A program made the translations under genes and the position numbers. Below are positions 1 through 6,702 of a stretch of DNA of 6,790 bases, piece by piece; within the stretch, counting starts at the first letter, position 1; each line of letters opens with the position of its first letter. Source of the DNA: Polaribacter sp. (lineage in GTDB: Bacteria; Bacteroidota; Bacteroidia; Flavobacteriales; Flavobacteriaceae); NCBI GenBank assembly GCA_030731695.1, contig JANQTK010000057.1:1-6790 (forward strand), read 5' to 3'. The notes under the pieces were generated by a model. It was not told the DNA's origin. It worked only from the letters and a program-made list of their open reading frames with translations, and did no database searches.

Positions 1-161
1 GAAGCGGTGTCTGTTTTTCCATTGATCAATGTTAATGGATGAGTTGCATTTGGGCCATCTGTTCCAAAATTATCATTTGCTGTTACATTGATGTACACAA
101 TTGCAGGTCCTGTTCCGTTAATTCTATCAATTGAATACGCATCATTCACTGCTGTTGGAGT
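1..161 (-). repeat. Cadherin-like/Big_9 repeat 7 (class A, cut by window edge)
   Basis: Residues about 2092-2144, only the N-terminal half visible. Motifs: TPTAVNDAYSID, NVTANDNFGTDG, NATHPLTLINGK. The ATHPLTL strand puts it in class A with repeats 1 and 4. The frame is open at the edge, so the gene continues to the left. Confidence 0.65.
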
Positions 162-3100
162 TCCATTAACTATAACTGCAGGTGTTACAGTTACTGTTAC
201 TAACACTAACGCATTTCTATCATTTCCTGGTACATAATTAAAGGTGTCTTGTCCTACAAATCCTGTTAAAGGAGTGTATAGAATTACATCATCACTGGTA
301 TCTGAAGTGTTGTAGGTTTCTAATGCTACTGTTCCTCCTTGGGTAGTTGTTCCTGTTAAATGATTTACACTTTCAATTAAAAAACGAGTGTCAGCTGAAC
401 CAAAAACTGCATCATCAGTATCATTTGCCATAACATCAATGATGTTGTTTGTAGAATTTTGAGTTACTGTTGCAGTATCAGGTGAATACCCTAATGCCGG
501 TAATGCAGTTACAGTTACAGTTACTGTAGCTGTTGAAGCATCTCCACTTGCGTCTGTGATGGTGTATTTAAAAGTGTCTTCACCACTAAAACCGAGTGCT
601 GGTGAATATAAAAACTCATCATCCAAGGTGTTACTTGTTCCTTTAGTATCAATCCTAATCAATCCTCCATTTGCGCTCGCACTTGATAAAGTTCCGTTAG
701 TCATTGTTAAACCTCCTTCTATAGCTCCATCTAAGCCAAAATCGTCATTTAATAAAACATTAATAGTATTATTAGTGCTGTTTTGCAGAACAGTAGCAAG
801 GTCATTTACAGCTGTTGGAACAAAAACTTGAGAAGAAGCATTCACTGTTATGGTGACTGTTGCTGTTGAAGCATCTCCATTTGCATCAGTAATAACATAT
901 TCAAAAGTATCTTCACCATTAAAATCTTTTGCTGGTGAGTAGATAATTACATCATCAGACAAGTTTGCTGTACCATTATCTCCAATACTTATTGTGCCTC
1001 CATTTACACTAGCGTTTGTATTACTTCCGTTTTTAAATGTTAATGGGTGAGTGGCACTTGGACCATTTGCTCCAAAATCATCATTCACTAAAACCGCTAT
1101 GATGTTATCAAAACTATTTTGATTTACTGTAGACATATCTGCTACAGCAGTTGGCGTACTATTCACTACTATACTTGGTGTAACTGTTATAGTGACAGTT
1201 CCTATAGCTTCATCTCCAGTTGCATCTTTAATTGTGTACGTAAAAATATCTTCACCTACAAAGTCTGTTGCTGGTGTATACACTATTTCATTATTTACAA
1301 CTGATAAGCTTCCACCTAAATTTGAGGTTGTAGCTACTGTTAAGGCATCTATGTTTGCTTCTAAATCTGTTCCAAAACTGTCATTTTCTAAAACATCCAT
1401 ACTAATTGTTCCATTTTGAGTAACAGTTGCAATATCATCAGTAGCAATTGGTATATCTGCAATTATAGTTACAGTGACTGTAACTGTAGCAGTTGAGGCA
1501 TCTCCTGATGCATCTGTAATGGTGTATTGAAAAGTATCTTCGCCACTAAAATCTACTGCTGGTGTATATAAAAACGCATCATCAGAAGTGTCATTTGTTC
1601 CTTTGTTGTCAATACTAATTAATCCTCCATTGGCACTTGCACTTGATAAAGTTCCGTTAGTCATGGTTAATCCGCCATTTATATATCCATCTAAACCTAC
1701 TTGATCATTAAATAAAACATCAATAACATTGTCTGTGCTATTTTGAAGAACCGTTGCTACATCATTTACGGCTGTTGGTGTTGCATTTTGATTATTACCT
1801 TCTAATACTGTTACAACAACTGTTGCTGTTTTGGCTTCTCCAGCTGAGTCTGTGATGGTGTATTTAAAGACATCTACTCCAACAAAATCTTTGGGTGGTG
1901 AGTAGATTATAACATCATCTGTTAAATCATTTGGTGTATTGTTATCTGAAATTTGAATGGCTCCTCCATGTTCGCTTGCACTTATTTTACTTCCGTTTGT
2001 AAATGTAAGTGGGTGTGTTGCATTTGCCTGATTTACACCAAAATCGTCATTGGCTAGAACAGCTATGATATTGTTGGTGCTATTTTTATCTACTGTAGTA
2101 TCGTCATCTTGTGCTGTTAGAACGCTATTTGCAAAGATAGCTTGCACTGGACCTTGCAAGGAGCTTTCAGCAGTTGATCCAAAGGAAGTACCATCATTTG
2201 GAGTTACTTCAAAACTGATGTATTTATTTACATCATTTGATGTTAGTGTATAGGTTTGAGTAATTGCATTTGCAATGGCTGTTTTATTTGTTCCTACATT
2301 ATCGTCTGAACGATACCATTTGTAGGTTGAACCACTTTCTAAATCGTTATTGGCGTCTGAATAATTGTAAGTTGCTGAAAGTTGTTCTCCTTCTCTTAAG
2401 GTACCTGTGAAAGTTGTGTTGGTGACTATTGGTGAAGTATTAACTACATTACAGGAAGTATAATAAGCATTTCCATTTGAAATTTTAACACCAATGGATG
2501 TATTTGCTGTTGTTCCATCAGAAATCCACATAATTTCACCATCAAATATCAATACATGAGTGTTGTAGTTTATATTAATTGAATTTAAATAATTTCCATT
2601 TATATCTAAATAATGAATTGTTGCATTTGATCTGGGATAAATTGACCAACCATCTGCATATCCCGTAATATAAAATTTGTTATTTGCAACTAAAATCCCT
2701 CTTGTACTTGTAGGACCAGGTAGTGTTATACTTCTTAAATAAACTCCCGTATTTTTATCTAAAACTTCAATATTACTTTCGCCATAACCAATAACATAGG
2801 CAAAATTTGCATCTGTTGTTATAGCAGAAGCATAAGAATTATTTGTTGAGTTATGTGTCCATATTACTTGATTATTTTCATTAATTCTAGTAAAAGTTTT
2901 ATCATAATAATTAGCAGTATAAAAATCTGTAGTACTATCTGAATCAATCCATAATTGCATTTTATTAATTTGACCACTACTAAATATTCTTAAAAACTGA
3001 TTGTTTTTGTTGTAAACATAAATATTATTTGTTTGCCAGTCAGGATACCAAAACTCATTAGTATTTGGGTTAAAAGCCCCACCTAATGAATGTGTATTTC

Positions 3101-6100
3101 GAGTCATACTACCAACTAAAGTCATATTTTCAGCTTCACTTACTGGAAAGCCAATAACTGTAACATTTGCTGTTGCAATTGCTGAATTACCAGCCTCATC
3201 AGTAACTGTTAACGTAACTTGATTTATTCCTAAATCATCACAGGTAAAATCTGTTTTATTAATACTATACGTTAAAGCACCCCCAGAATTGTCAATGGAG
3301 TTATTATTTATTTGAGCTGCAGTTATTGTTGCTGTTCCCTGAGCGTTTAAAGTTATTGTAATATCTTGAGCAATAGCTGTTGGTGGTGTGGTGTCTGTAT
3401 TACAAGCAGTAAAATACGCATTTCCATTTGAAATTTTAACCCCATAAGCAGTATTATTAACGTTTGCAGAAATCCACATGGTGTCTCCATCAAATGCCAT
3501 TGCGTTTGCATTATTAGTTAGATAAATAGTATTCATATATATACCATTTATATCTAATTGATGAATTGTTCTATCTGAATTTGGTATAGTTGACCAACCT
3601 AAAGCAGCACCTGCAATATAAATATGGTTGTTAGCTATAACTAAACCACCAAATGAATTTATATTACCAGGAAGAGAAATAGTTTTTTGATAAATTCCAG
3701 TATTTTTATTTAAAACTTCTATCGTACTTGCACCAAAACCTAAGACATAAGCAAAATTGGCATCAGTTGAAATACCTCCAGATGATTTACCATTCGAAGA
3801 AGTATATGACCAAATTGTTTGATTATTCTCATTAATTCTTGTAAAAGTTTTTGCAGTATAATTAGCAGTATAAAAATCGGTGCTACTCTCTGTATCCATC
3901 CATAACTGCATTTTATTTGCACTACCACTATTAAAAGTTCTGATTAATTGAATATTTGAATTATAGACATTTATAGTATTATTACTGTAATTTGGATACC
4001 AAAACTCATTAGTATTTGGATTAAATCCTCCTCCATGTGAGTGTGTGTCTTTAGTAATAGATCCAGCTAAAGTCATATTTTGAGCTTGACTTACAGGAAA
4101 TCCTATAACAGTAACATTAGCAATTGCTGTTGCAGAATTACCAGACTCATCTGCAACAGATAACGTAATTTGATTTATTCCTAAATCATCACAGGTAAAA
4201 TCTGTTTTATTAATACTATAAGTTAAAGCACCCCCAGAATTATCAGTTGAATTGTTATTTATTTGAGCTGCAGTTATACTTGCATTTCCTTGAGTATTTA
4301 AAGTTATTGAAATATCTTGTGCTATAGCTGTTGGTGGCGTTACATCTGCACTATTTGTATTGAAGTAAGCATTTCCATTTGAAATTTTAATACCAGTAGA
4401 AACATTACTATTTCTGTCTGAAACCCACATTATTTCACCATTAAAAGCCAATGCATCTGGCCTTATTGGTATAGCAATAGAAGTTATATAATTTCCATGA
4501 ATATCTAACTGATGAATAACATTCGGGTTATTTGGAATATTCGACCAAGCAGCATTACCCCCAATATAAAAATGATTATTAGCAATAACAAAACTACCAA
4601 ACATGGCGATACCTCCTGGTAATGCAATAGTTCTTTGATAAACACCCGTATTTTTATCTAAAACAACAATATTATATGTGCCTTGACTTATTACATAAGC
4701 AAAATTTGCATCTGTTGTAATACCTCCTGGATTTCCTCCATTTGGATTCGTGTAAGACCAAATTGTTTGATTATTTTCATTTTGCCTTGTATATGTAAAA
4801 GATGCATAATTAGCAGCATAAAAATCGGTAGTACTATTTGGATCCATCCATAATTGATATTTATAAGGCGAACCACTATTAAATGATCTTACAAACTGAT
4901 TGTTAGCATTATAAACATAGACTTTATTAGTTGTGTTTTCTGGATACCAAAACTCATTGGTATTTGGATTATATCCTCCTCCTTGTGAATGTACGTTTTG
5001 GTTTCTAGTTCCTACAATTGTCATAACAACTGCATTACTAACATTGCTTAAAACGGTTCCTTGTAATATACTTCCTGAACTAGCACCAAAAGAAGTTCCA
5101 TCTTTTGGTGTCACTTCAAAATTGATGTATTTACCAACATCTTCTGCTGTTAATGTATAGTTTTGAGCAGTTGCATTTGTAATTGTTATTTTGTTTGTTC
5201 CTACATTATCGTCTGAACGATACCATTTGTATGTTGTACCATTTTCTAAATCATTATTTGCATCTGCATAATTATATATTCCAGAAAGTTGCTGACCTTC
5301 AGTGAGTGACCCTGCATATGTAACATTAGTTGCGGTTGGTAAAGTATTGTATGATTTAACAGAAGTTTTATCTGTATTATTATCAATATAAGATAAATAT
5401 AGTTTATTATGAGTTGTAACAGCAAGAGTTAAATTAATAGAATTACCAATAGAAAAACCAGTATTACCAACTGTAATCCAATTAACTCCATCAAACTTTT
5501 TTACACTTGTTTTTCCTGAATTAGCGACATCTGAATAAGCTAAATATAGTATGTTGTTATTATCAATAACGATATTTTGAAAAAGTTGAGTTTCATTTGT
5601 GGAACCAACATTTCCAACTGTTACCCAATTAGTGCCATTAAATTTCATAACATTAGATTTTCCAGGAGAAATACTTAAGTCTCTGTAAGCAAAATAGGGC
5701 ACATTATTATTGTCTAAAGCAAAACTAACATCAGAGCTTACTGATGTATTTGAAAACCCAGGATTTCCAACTAAAACCCAGTTAGTTCCATCAAATTTCC
5801 TTACAGTTGCTCTACTAGAATTATCATTATCTCTATAAGCTATGTATGGTGCATTGTTACTATCTATTTCTAAAGTTGCCTCAACAGCTTTAATTTCTGA
5901 TAAATTATTACCAACATCAACCCAATTATTACCATCAAACTTTTTTATGGTAATACTTGTAGAAACACCAGCATCTCTATGTGCTAAATAAGGTATATTA
6001 TTACTATCTATTTTTAAACTTTGAGATTGAGAATAACCCACTGAAGGTCCAATATTTCCAATAGGCAACCAATTTGTACCATTAAATTTAACAACGGTTG

Positions 6101-6434
6101 TTTTATTTGAGTTTGCAACATCTCTAAAAGCTAGATAAGGGAAATTATCACTACCAAAGGCTAAACTTTGTTTTGTAACTACTCCACCTAAAGAACTAAC
6201 TACACCAACTAGCACCCAATTAGTACCATCAAATTTTTTGACAGTAACTCTGTGAGAGTTTTCGTAATCCGTAAAAGCTATATAAGGAATGTTGTTATTA
6301 TCTAAAGCAAAACTAGGAGTGTATGTGCTTTTCGAAAAATCTTCGACACCTACTGTTTGCCAGCTTTGAGAATTTAAAAATAATGGAAATAAAAACAACA
6401 AAAGTTGAACCAAAAAAATATATTTTTTTTTCAT
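1..6434 (-). CDS. Giant secreted multidomain repeat protein, probable adhesin (3' end beyond window)
   Basis: The frame is open from ATG 6434-6432 to the left edge: 2144 codons, no stop, no frameshift. I checked the frame at conserved Trp and Asp codons along its whole length. The start is chosen because it gives a signal peptide at once (MKKKYIFLVQ, then a Leu/Phe-rich core) and sits about 40 bases below a Bacteroidota-type -7 box. Domains in order: signal peptide, seven-bladed propeller, Ig-like, propeller-HYR-propeller-HYR-propeller, Ig-like, then seven or more cadherin-like/Big_9 repeats. The composition is rich in Asn, Thr, Asp and Ser with only four Cys, typical of extracellular Bacteroidota proteins. 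No enzyme motif is visible. Inference: a surface or secreted adhesin or matrix protein, by analogy exported by Sec then the type IX system, with a sorting domain expected at the unseen C-terminus. A SprB-like gliding adhesin is possible but not shown. The reading frame is certain; the function is not. Confidence 0.93.
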   Translation of the reverse strand, partial: MKKKYIFLVQLLLFLFPLFLNSQSWQTVGVEDFSKSTYTPSFALDNNNIPYIAFTDYENSHRVTVKKFDGTNWVLVGVVSSLGGVVTKQSLAFGSDNFPYLAFRDVANSNKTTVVKFNGTNWLPIGNIGPSVGYSQSQSLKIDSNNIPYLAHRDAGVSTSITIKKFDGNNWVDVGNNLSEIKAVEATLEIDSNNAPYIAYRDNDNSSRATVRKFDGTNWVLVGNPGFSNTSVSSDVSFALDNNNVPYFAYRDLSISPGKSNVMKFNGTNWVTVGNVGSTNETQLFQNIVIDNNNILYLAYSDVANSGKTSVKKFDGVNWITVGNTGFSIGNSINLTLAVTTHNKLYLSYIDNNTDKTSVKSYNTLPTATNVTYAGSLTEGQQLSGIYNYADANNDLENGTTYKWYRSDDNVGTNKITITNATAQNYTLTAEDVGKYINFEVTPKDGTSFGASSGSILQGTVLSNVSNAVVMTIVGTRNQNVHSQGGGYNPNTNEFWYPENTTNKVYVYNANNQFVRSFNSGSPYKYQLWMDPNSTTDFYAANYASFTYTRQNENNQTIWSYTNPNGGNPGGITTDANFAYVISQGTYNIVVLDKNTGVYQRTIALPGGIAMFGSFVIANNHFYIGGNAAWSNIPNNPNVIHQLDIHGNYITSIAIPIRPDALAFNGEIMWVSDRNSNVSTGIKISNGNAYFNTNSADVTPPTAIAQDISITLNTQGNASITAAQINNNSTDNSGGALTYSINKTDFTCDDLGINQITLSVADESGNSATAIANVTVIGFPVSQAQNMTLAGSITKDTHSHGGGFNPNTNEFWYPNYSNNTINVYNSNIQLIRTFNSGSANKMQLWMDTESSTDFYTANYTAKTFTRINENNQTIWSYTSSNGKSSGGISTDANFAYVLGFGASTIEVLNKNTGIYQKTISLPGNINSFGGLVIANNHIYIAGAALGWSTIPNSDRTIHQLDINGIYMNTIYLTNNANAMAFDGDTMWISANVNNTAYGVKISNGNAYFTACNTDTTPPTAIAQDITITLNAQGTATITAAQINNNSIDNSGGALTYSINKTDFTCDDLGINQVTLTVTDEAGNSAIATANVTVIGFPVSEAENMTLVGSMTRNTHSLGGAFNPNTNEFWYPDWQTNNIYVYNKNNQFLRIFSSGQINKMQLWIDSDSTTDFYTANYYDKTFTRINENNQVIWTHNSTNNSYASAITTDANFAYVIGYGESNIEVLDKNTGVYLRSITLPGPTSTRGILVANNKFYITGYADGWSIYPRSNATIHYLDINGNYLNSININYNTHVLIFDGEIMWISDGTTANTSIGVKISNGNAYYTSCNVVNTSPIVTNTTFTGTLREGEQLSATYNYSDANNDLESGSTYKWYRSDDNVGTNKTAIANAITQTYTLTSNDVNKYISFEVTPNDGTSFGSTAESSLQGPVQAIFANSVLTAQDDDTTVDKNSTNNIIAVLANDDFGVNQANATHPLTFTNGSKISASEHGGAIQISDNNTPNDLTDDVIIYSPPKDFVGVDVFKYTITDSAGEAKTATVVVTVLEGNNQNATPTAVNDVATVLQNSTDNVIDVLFNDQVGLDGYINGGLTMTNGTLSSASANGGLISIDNKGTNDTSDDAFLYTPAVDFSGEDTFQYTITDASGDASTATVTVTVTIIADIPIATDDIATVTQNGTISMDVLENDSFGTDLEANIDALTVATTSNLGGSLSVVNNEIVYTPATDFVGEDIFTYTIKDATGDEAIGTVTITVTPSIVVNSTPTAVADMSTVNQNSFDNIIAVLVNDDFGANGPSATHPLTFKNGSNTNASVNGGTISIGDNGTANLSDDVIIYSPAKDFNGEDTFEYVITDANGDASTATVTITVNASSQVFVPTAVNDLATVLQNSTNNTINVLLNDDFGLDGAIEGGLTMTNGTLSSASANGGLIRIDTKGTSNTLDDEFLYSPALGFSGEDTFKYTITDASGDASTATVTVTVTALPALGYSPDTATVTQNSTNNIIDVMANDTDDAVFGSADTRFLIESVNHLTGTTTQGGTVALETYNTSDTSDDVILYTPLTGFVGQDTFNYVPGNDRNALVLVTVTVTPAVIVNGTPTAVNDAYSIDRINGTGPAIVYINVTANDNFGTDGPNATHPLTLINGKTDTA
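186..494 (-). repeat. Cadherin-like/Big_9 repeat 6 (class D, divergent)
   Basis: Residues about 1981-2083. Motifs: SPDTATVTQNS, VMANDTDDAVFG, a long unusual middle with RFLIESVNHLTG, GGTVALETYN, DDVILYTPLTGFVGQDTF. The last two strands are NYVPGNDRNALVLVTVTV in place of the usual YTITDASGDAS-TATVTVTV, so the D-x-x-G turn is lost. It occupies the third place of the super-repeat but does not resemble repeat 3. Confidence 0.6.
510..821 (-). repeat. Cadherin-like/Big_9 repeat 5 (class B)
   Basis: Residues about 1872-1975. Motifs: VPTAVNDLATVLQNS, VLLNDDFGLDG, GGLTMTNGTLSSASANGG, DDEFLYSPALGFSGEDTF, YTITDASGDAS. It is the closest relative of repeat 2 at both protein and DNA level, although two other repeats lie between them. 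Confidence 0.7.
843..1157 (-). repeat. Cadherin-like/Big_9 repeat 4 (class A)
   Basis: Residues about 1760-1864. Motifs: TPTAVADMSTVNQNS, VLVNDDFGANG, ATHPLTFKNGS, GGTISIGDNGT, DDVIIYSPAKDFNGEDTF, ITDANGDAS. It is closely related to repeats 1 and 7, with the ATHPLTF strand and a DDVIIYSP strand. Confidence 0.7.
1182..1454 (-). repeat. Cadherin-like/Big_9 repeat 3 (class C, short)
   Basis: Residues about 1661-1751. It starts IATDDIATVTQNG, then VLENDSFG, LTVATTSNLGGSLSVV, EIVYTPATDFVGEDIF, YTIKDATGDEA and VTITV. At about 91 residues it is the shortest repeat. It lacks the second acidic insertion (D-D-V/F before the YTP strand) seen in the others, so it is a compact variant. No second copy of class C is visible. 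Confidence 0.65.
1470..1781 (-). repeat. Cadherin-like/Big_9 repeat 2 (class B)
   Basis: Residues about 1552-1655. It starts TPTAVNDVATVLQNS, then VLFNDQVGLDG, GGLTMTNGTLSSASANGG, DDAFLYTPAVDFSGEDTF and YTITDASGDAS. Class B is defined by GGLTMTNGTLSSAS and shared with repeat 5. DNA 1639-1664 is identical to 679-704 in repeat 5, at an offset of 960 bp. Confidence 0.7.
1806..2126 (-). repeat. Cadherin-like/Big_9 repeat 1 (class A)
   Basis: Residues about 1437-1543. It shows the Big_9/cadherin-like signature: TAQDDDTTVD, then VLANDDFG, a variable middle (ATHPLTFTNGS, GGAIQISD), DDVIIYSPPKDFVG, and the final strands YTITDSAGEA and VVVTV. Class A is defined by the ATHPLTF strand and shared with repeats 4 and 7. 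Acidic D-D loops at domain joints suggest calcium-dependent rigidity (inference from family). Confidence 0.7.
2133..2432 (-). repeat. Ig-like domain 2
   Basis: Residues about 1335-1434, a close copy of Ig-like domain 1: FTGTLREGEQLS, YNYSDANNDLESG, TYKWYRSDDNVGTN, YTLTSNDVNKYI, FEVTPNDGTSFG. It separates the propeller/HYR half from the cadherin-like half. With domain 1 it brackets the whole propeller-HYR array. Confidence 0.75.
2451..3137 (-). repeat. NHL/YVTN-like propeller module 3
   Basis: Residues about 1100-1328, third copy, 317 residues after module 2 (Trp1162 against Trp845). Landmarks: FNPNTNEFWYP, IYVYN, MQLWIDSDS, TRINENNQVIW, AITTDANFAYVIG, VLDKNTGVYL, ILVANNKFYITG, IHYLDINGNY, LIFDGEIMWISDG, GVKISNGNAYY. 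It ends YYTSCN with Cys1328, in the same place as Cys1011 of module 2. It is followed by the second Ig-like domain rather than another HYR, so the propeller array ends here. Confidence 0.6.
3156..3392 (-). repeat. HYR-like domain 2
   Basis: Residues about 1015-1093, a near copy of HYR 1 at an offset of exactly 317 residues (951 bp). It begins TPPTAIAQDI, has the FTCDDLGINQ strand with Cys1065, then TDEAGNSAI, and ends NVTVIG. The canonical second Cys after GNS is again missing. It joins propeller modules 2 and 3. The 72-bp stretch 3219-3290 differs from 4170-4241 at one base. Confidence 0.7.
3402..4088 (-). repeat. NHL/YVTN-like propeller module 2
   Basis: Residues about 783-1011, paralogous to module 1 with an offset of 316 residues (Trp845 against Trp529). 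The same landmarks appear in order: NPNTNEFWYP, INVYN, MQLWMDTES, TRINENNQTIW, GGISTDANFAYV, VLNKNTGIYQ, LVIANNHIYIAG, IHQLDINGIY, AMAFDGDTMWIS, GVKISNGNAYF. It ends AYFTACN with Cys1011. Directly upstream is HYR 1 and directly downstream HYR 2, so the repeating unit is HYR plus propeller. The fold is inferred as for module 1. Confidence 0.6.
4107..4343 (-). repeat. HYR-like domain 1
   Basis: Residues about 698-776. It has the hyalin-repeat (HYR) pattern of Bacteroidota surface proteins: TPPTAIAQDI at the start, ASITAAQINN, then TDNSGGALTYSINK, DFTCDDLGINQ, VADESGNSAT and NVTVIG at the end. Cys748 lies in the FTCDDLG strand. In many bacterial HYR domains a second Cys follows the GNS turn; here Ala/Thr occupies that place. 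It connects propeller modules 1 and 2. DNA 4170-4220 is identical to 3219-3269 in HYR domain 2. Confidence 0.7.
4350..5027 (-). repeat. NHL/YVTN-like propeller module 1
   Basis: Residues about 470-695, first of three paralogous modules. Recognisable landmarks: NPNTNEFWYP, VYVYN, YQLWMDPN (Trp529), NENNQTIWSY, GGITTDANFAYV, VLDKNTGVYQ, FVIANNHFYIGG, IHQLDIHGNY, ALAFNGEIMWVSD and GIKISNGNAYF. The strand pattern can be read as about five blades of some 45 residues, each showing a value, a label and a residue change, as in NHL, YVTN or SMP-30-like propellers. This copy ends NAYFNTNS and lacks the Cys found at the same place in modules 2 and 3. The family assignment is by pattern only; the blade count is an inference. 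Confidence 0.6.
5040..5339 (-). repeat. Ig-like domain 1
   Basis: Residues about 366-465. This is an all-beta module of a type common in flavobacterial surface proteins: a GSLTEGQQLS strand, YNYADANNDLENG, the core Trp motif TYKWYRSDDNVGTN, YTLTAEDVGKYI, then FEVTPKDGTSFG. The DANNDLENG and RSDDN loops are acidic and could bind calcium (inference). It links the seven-bladed propeller to the first NHL-like module. Domain 2 at 2133-2432 is a close copy exactly 969 residues downstream, including a 38-bp stretch of identical DNA (5194-5231 and 2287-2324). Confidence 0.75.
5340..6368 (-). repeat. N-terminal seven-repeat domain, probable seven-bladed beta-propeller
   Basis: Residues about 23-365. 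There are seven tandem units, each marked by one Trp (25, 73, 122, 171, 219, 270, 319), with spacings of 48, 49, 49, 48, 51 and 49. The unit pattern is W-x-x-V/I-G, a variable loop, then DNNN-x-P-Y-x-A-x-x-D, then S-K-x-T-V-x-K-F-D/N-G-T-N-W. The first unit starts at the Trp strand and the seventh ends at SVKSYN without a following NW. That is how a propeller closes, with the N-terminal strand completing the last blade. The fold is inferred from repeat number, spacing and this closure. The ligand is unknown; such propellers usually bind proteins or glycans. Confidence 0.75.
6366..6434 (-). other. Sec signal peptide of the giant protein
   Basis: Residues 1 to about 23. Three Lys follow the initiator Met. 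A hydrophobic core of about 15 residues rich in Leu and Phe (FLVQLLLFLFPLFL) comes next, then a short polar end NSQS. Cleavage is likely after Ser22 or nearby, just before the first propeller strand (W25). There is no Cys after the core, so it is not a lipoprotein signal. This places the protein in the periplasm or beyond. Confidence 0.85.
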
Positions 6435-6471
6435 ATAAAATAATTTTAATAAAATTTTTGGGAGAGTATAC

Positions 6472-6479
6472 CAAATCTA
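6472..6479 (-). promoter_or_regulatory. Bacteroidota -7 box for the giant gene
   Basis: On the minus strand this reads TAGATTTG, a full match to the TAnnTTTG -7 consensus of Bacteroidota sigma-A promoters. It lies 37 bases upstream of the ATG, giving a leader of roughly 30 bases. The -33 TTG is not clear; only a T-rich GTTT lies at about the right distance. The leader is A/T-rich with no Shine-Dalgarno sequence, normal for this phylum. Confidence 0.5.
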
Positions 6480-6702
6480 CTAATTTTTTGTTATAAACTG
6501 CTGTTTTTTAGTTATTTATTTTAGTGTTAGTTTAATTTGGGTATTTAATTCCTACAAGAAAAAGTATATTTAATGTGTAATATCTTTTATGTTTTTATGA
6601 AATGTGTAAGTCTTCAAACTAAAATATCATTTTGTTTGCAATAAAAGGTGTTTTTAGTCCTTAAAACTTACTTTATTACTCAAATAAATTATTTGATAAT
6701 AA

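Noticed and set aside
556..831. Plus-strand ORF of 91 codons, and similar ones at 1119-1304, 1192-1419, 2050-2253 and 4933-5160
   Set aside because: All lie antisense inside the giant frame, have no recognisable domain, and exist because the repeated Thr/Val/Asn-rich coding is open on the other strand. Several recur at equivalent places in paralogous repeats.
1..2126. Regular repeats as a CRISPR array or transposon
   Set aside because: The periods are about 100 codons with diverged coding copies, all in one frame and matching protein domains. There are no short identical repeats with unique spacers, no terminal inverted repeats and no transposase.
3740..3928. Minus-strand ORF of 62 codons, and a paralogous one at 4691-4876
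   Set aside because: These are shifted-frame readings of equivalent parts of propeller modules 2 and 1. The true frame there encodes the conserved QLWMD to FAYV region.
2133..5339. Possible frameshifts or pseudogene in the repeat region
   Set aside because: Conserved Trp codons at 2316, 2949, 3900, 4848, 5478, 5778 and 6216 all lie in the same frame, and no in-frame stop was found.
6493..6512. AAAC/GTTT inverted repeat followed by T-run as a terminator
   Set aside because: The stem is only four A/T-rich pairs. It also lies upstream of both divergent starts, where no gene visible in the window would end.
6573..6644. Short plus-strand ORF (23 codons) in the intergenic region
   Set aside because: It is very short, Cys- and Phe-rich, with no promoter or homology signal, and is expected by chance in AT-rich DNA.
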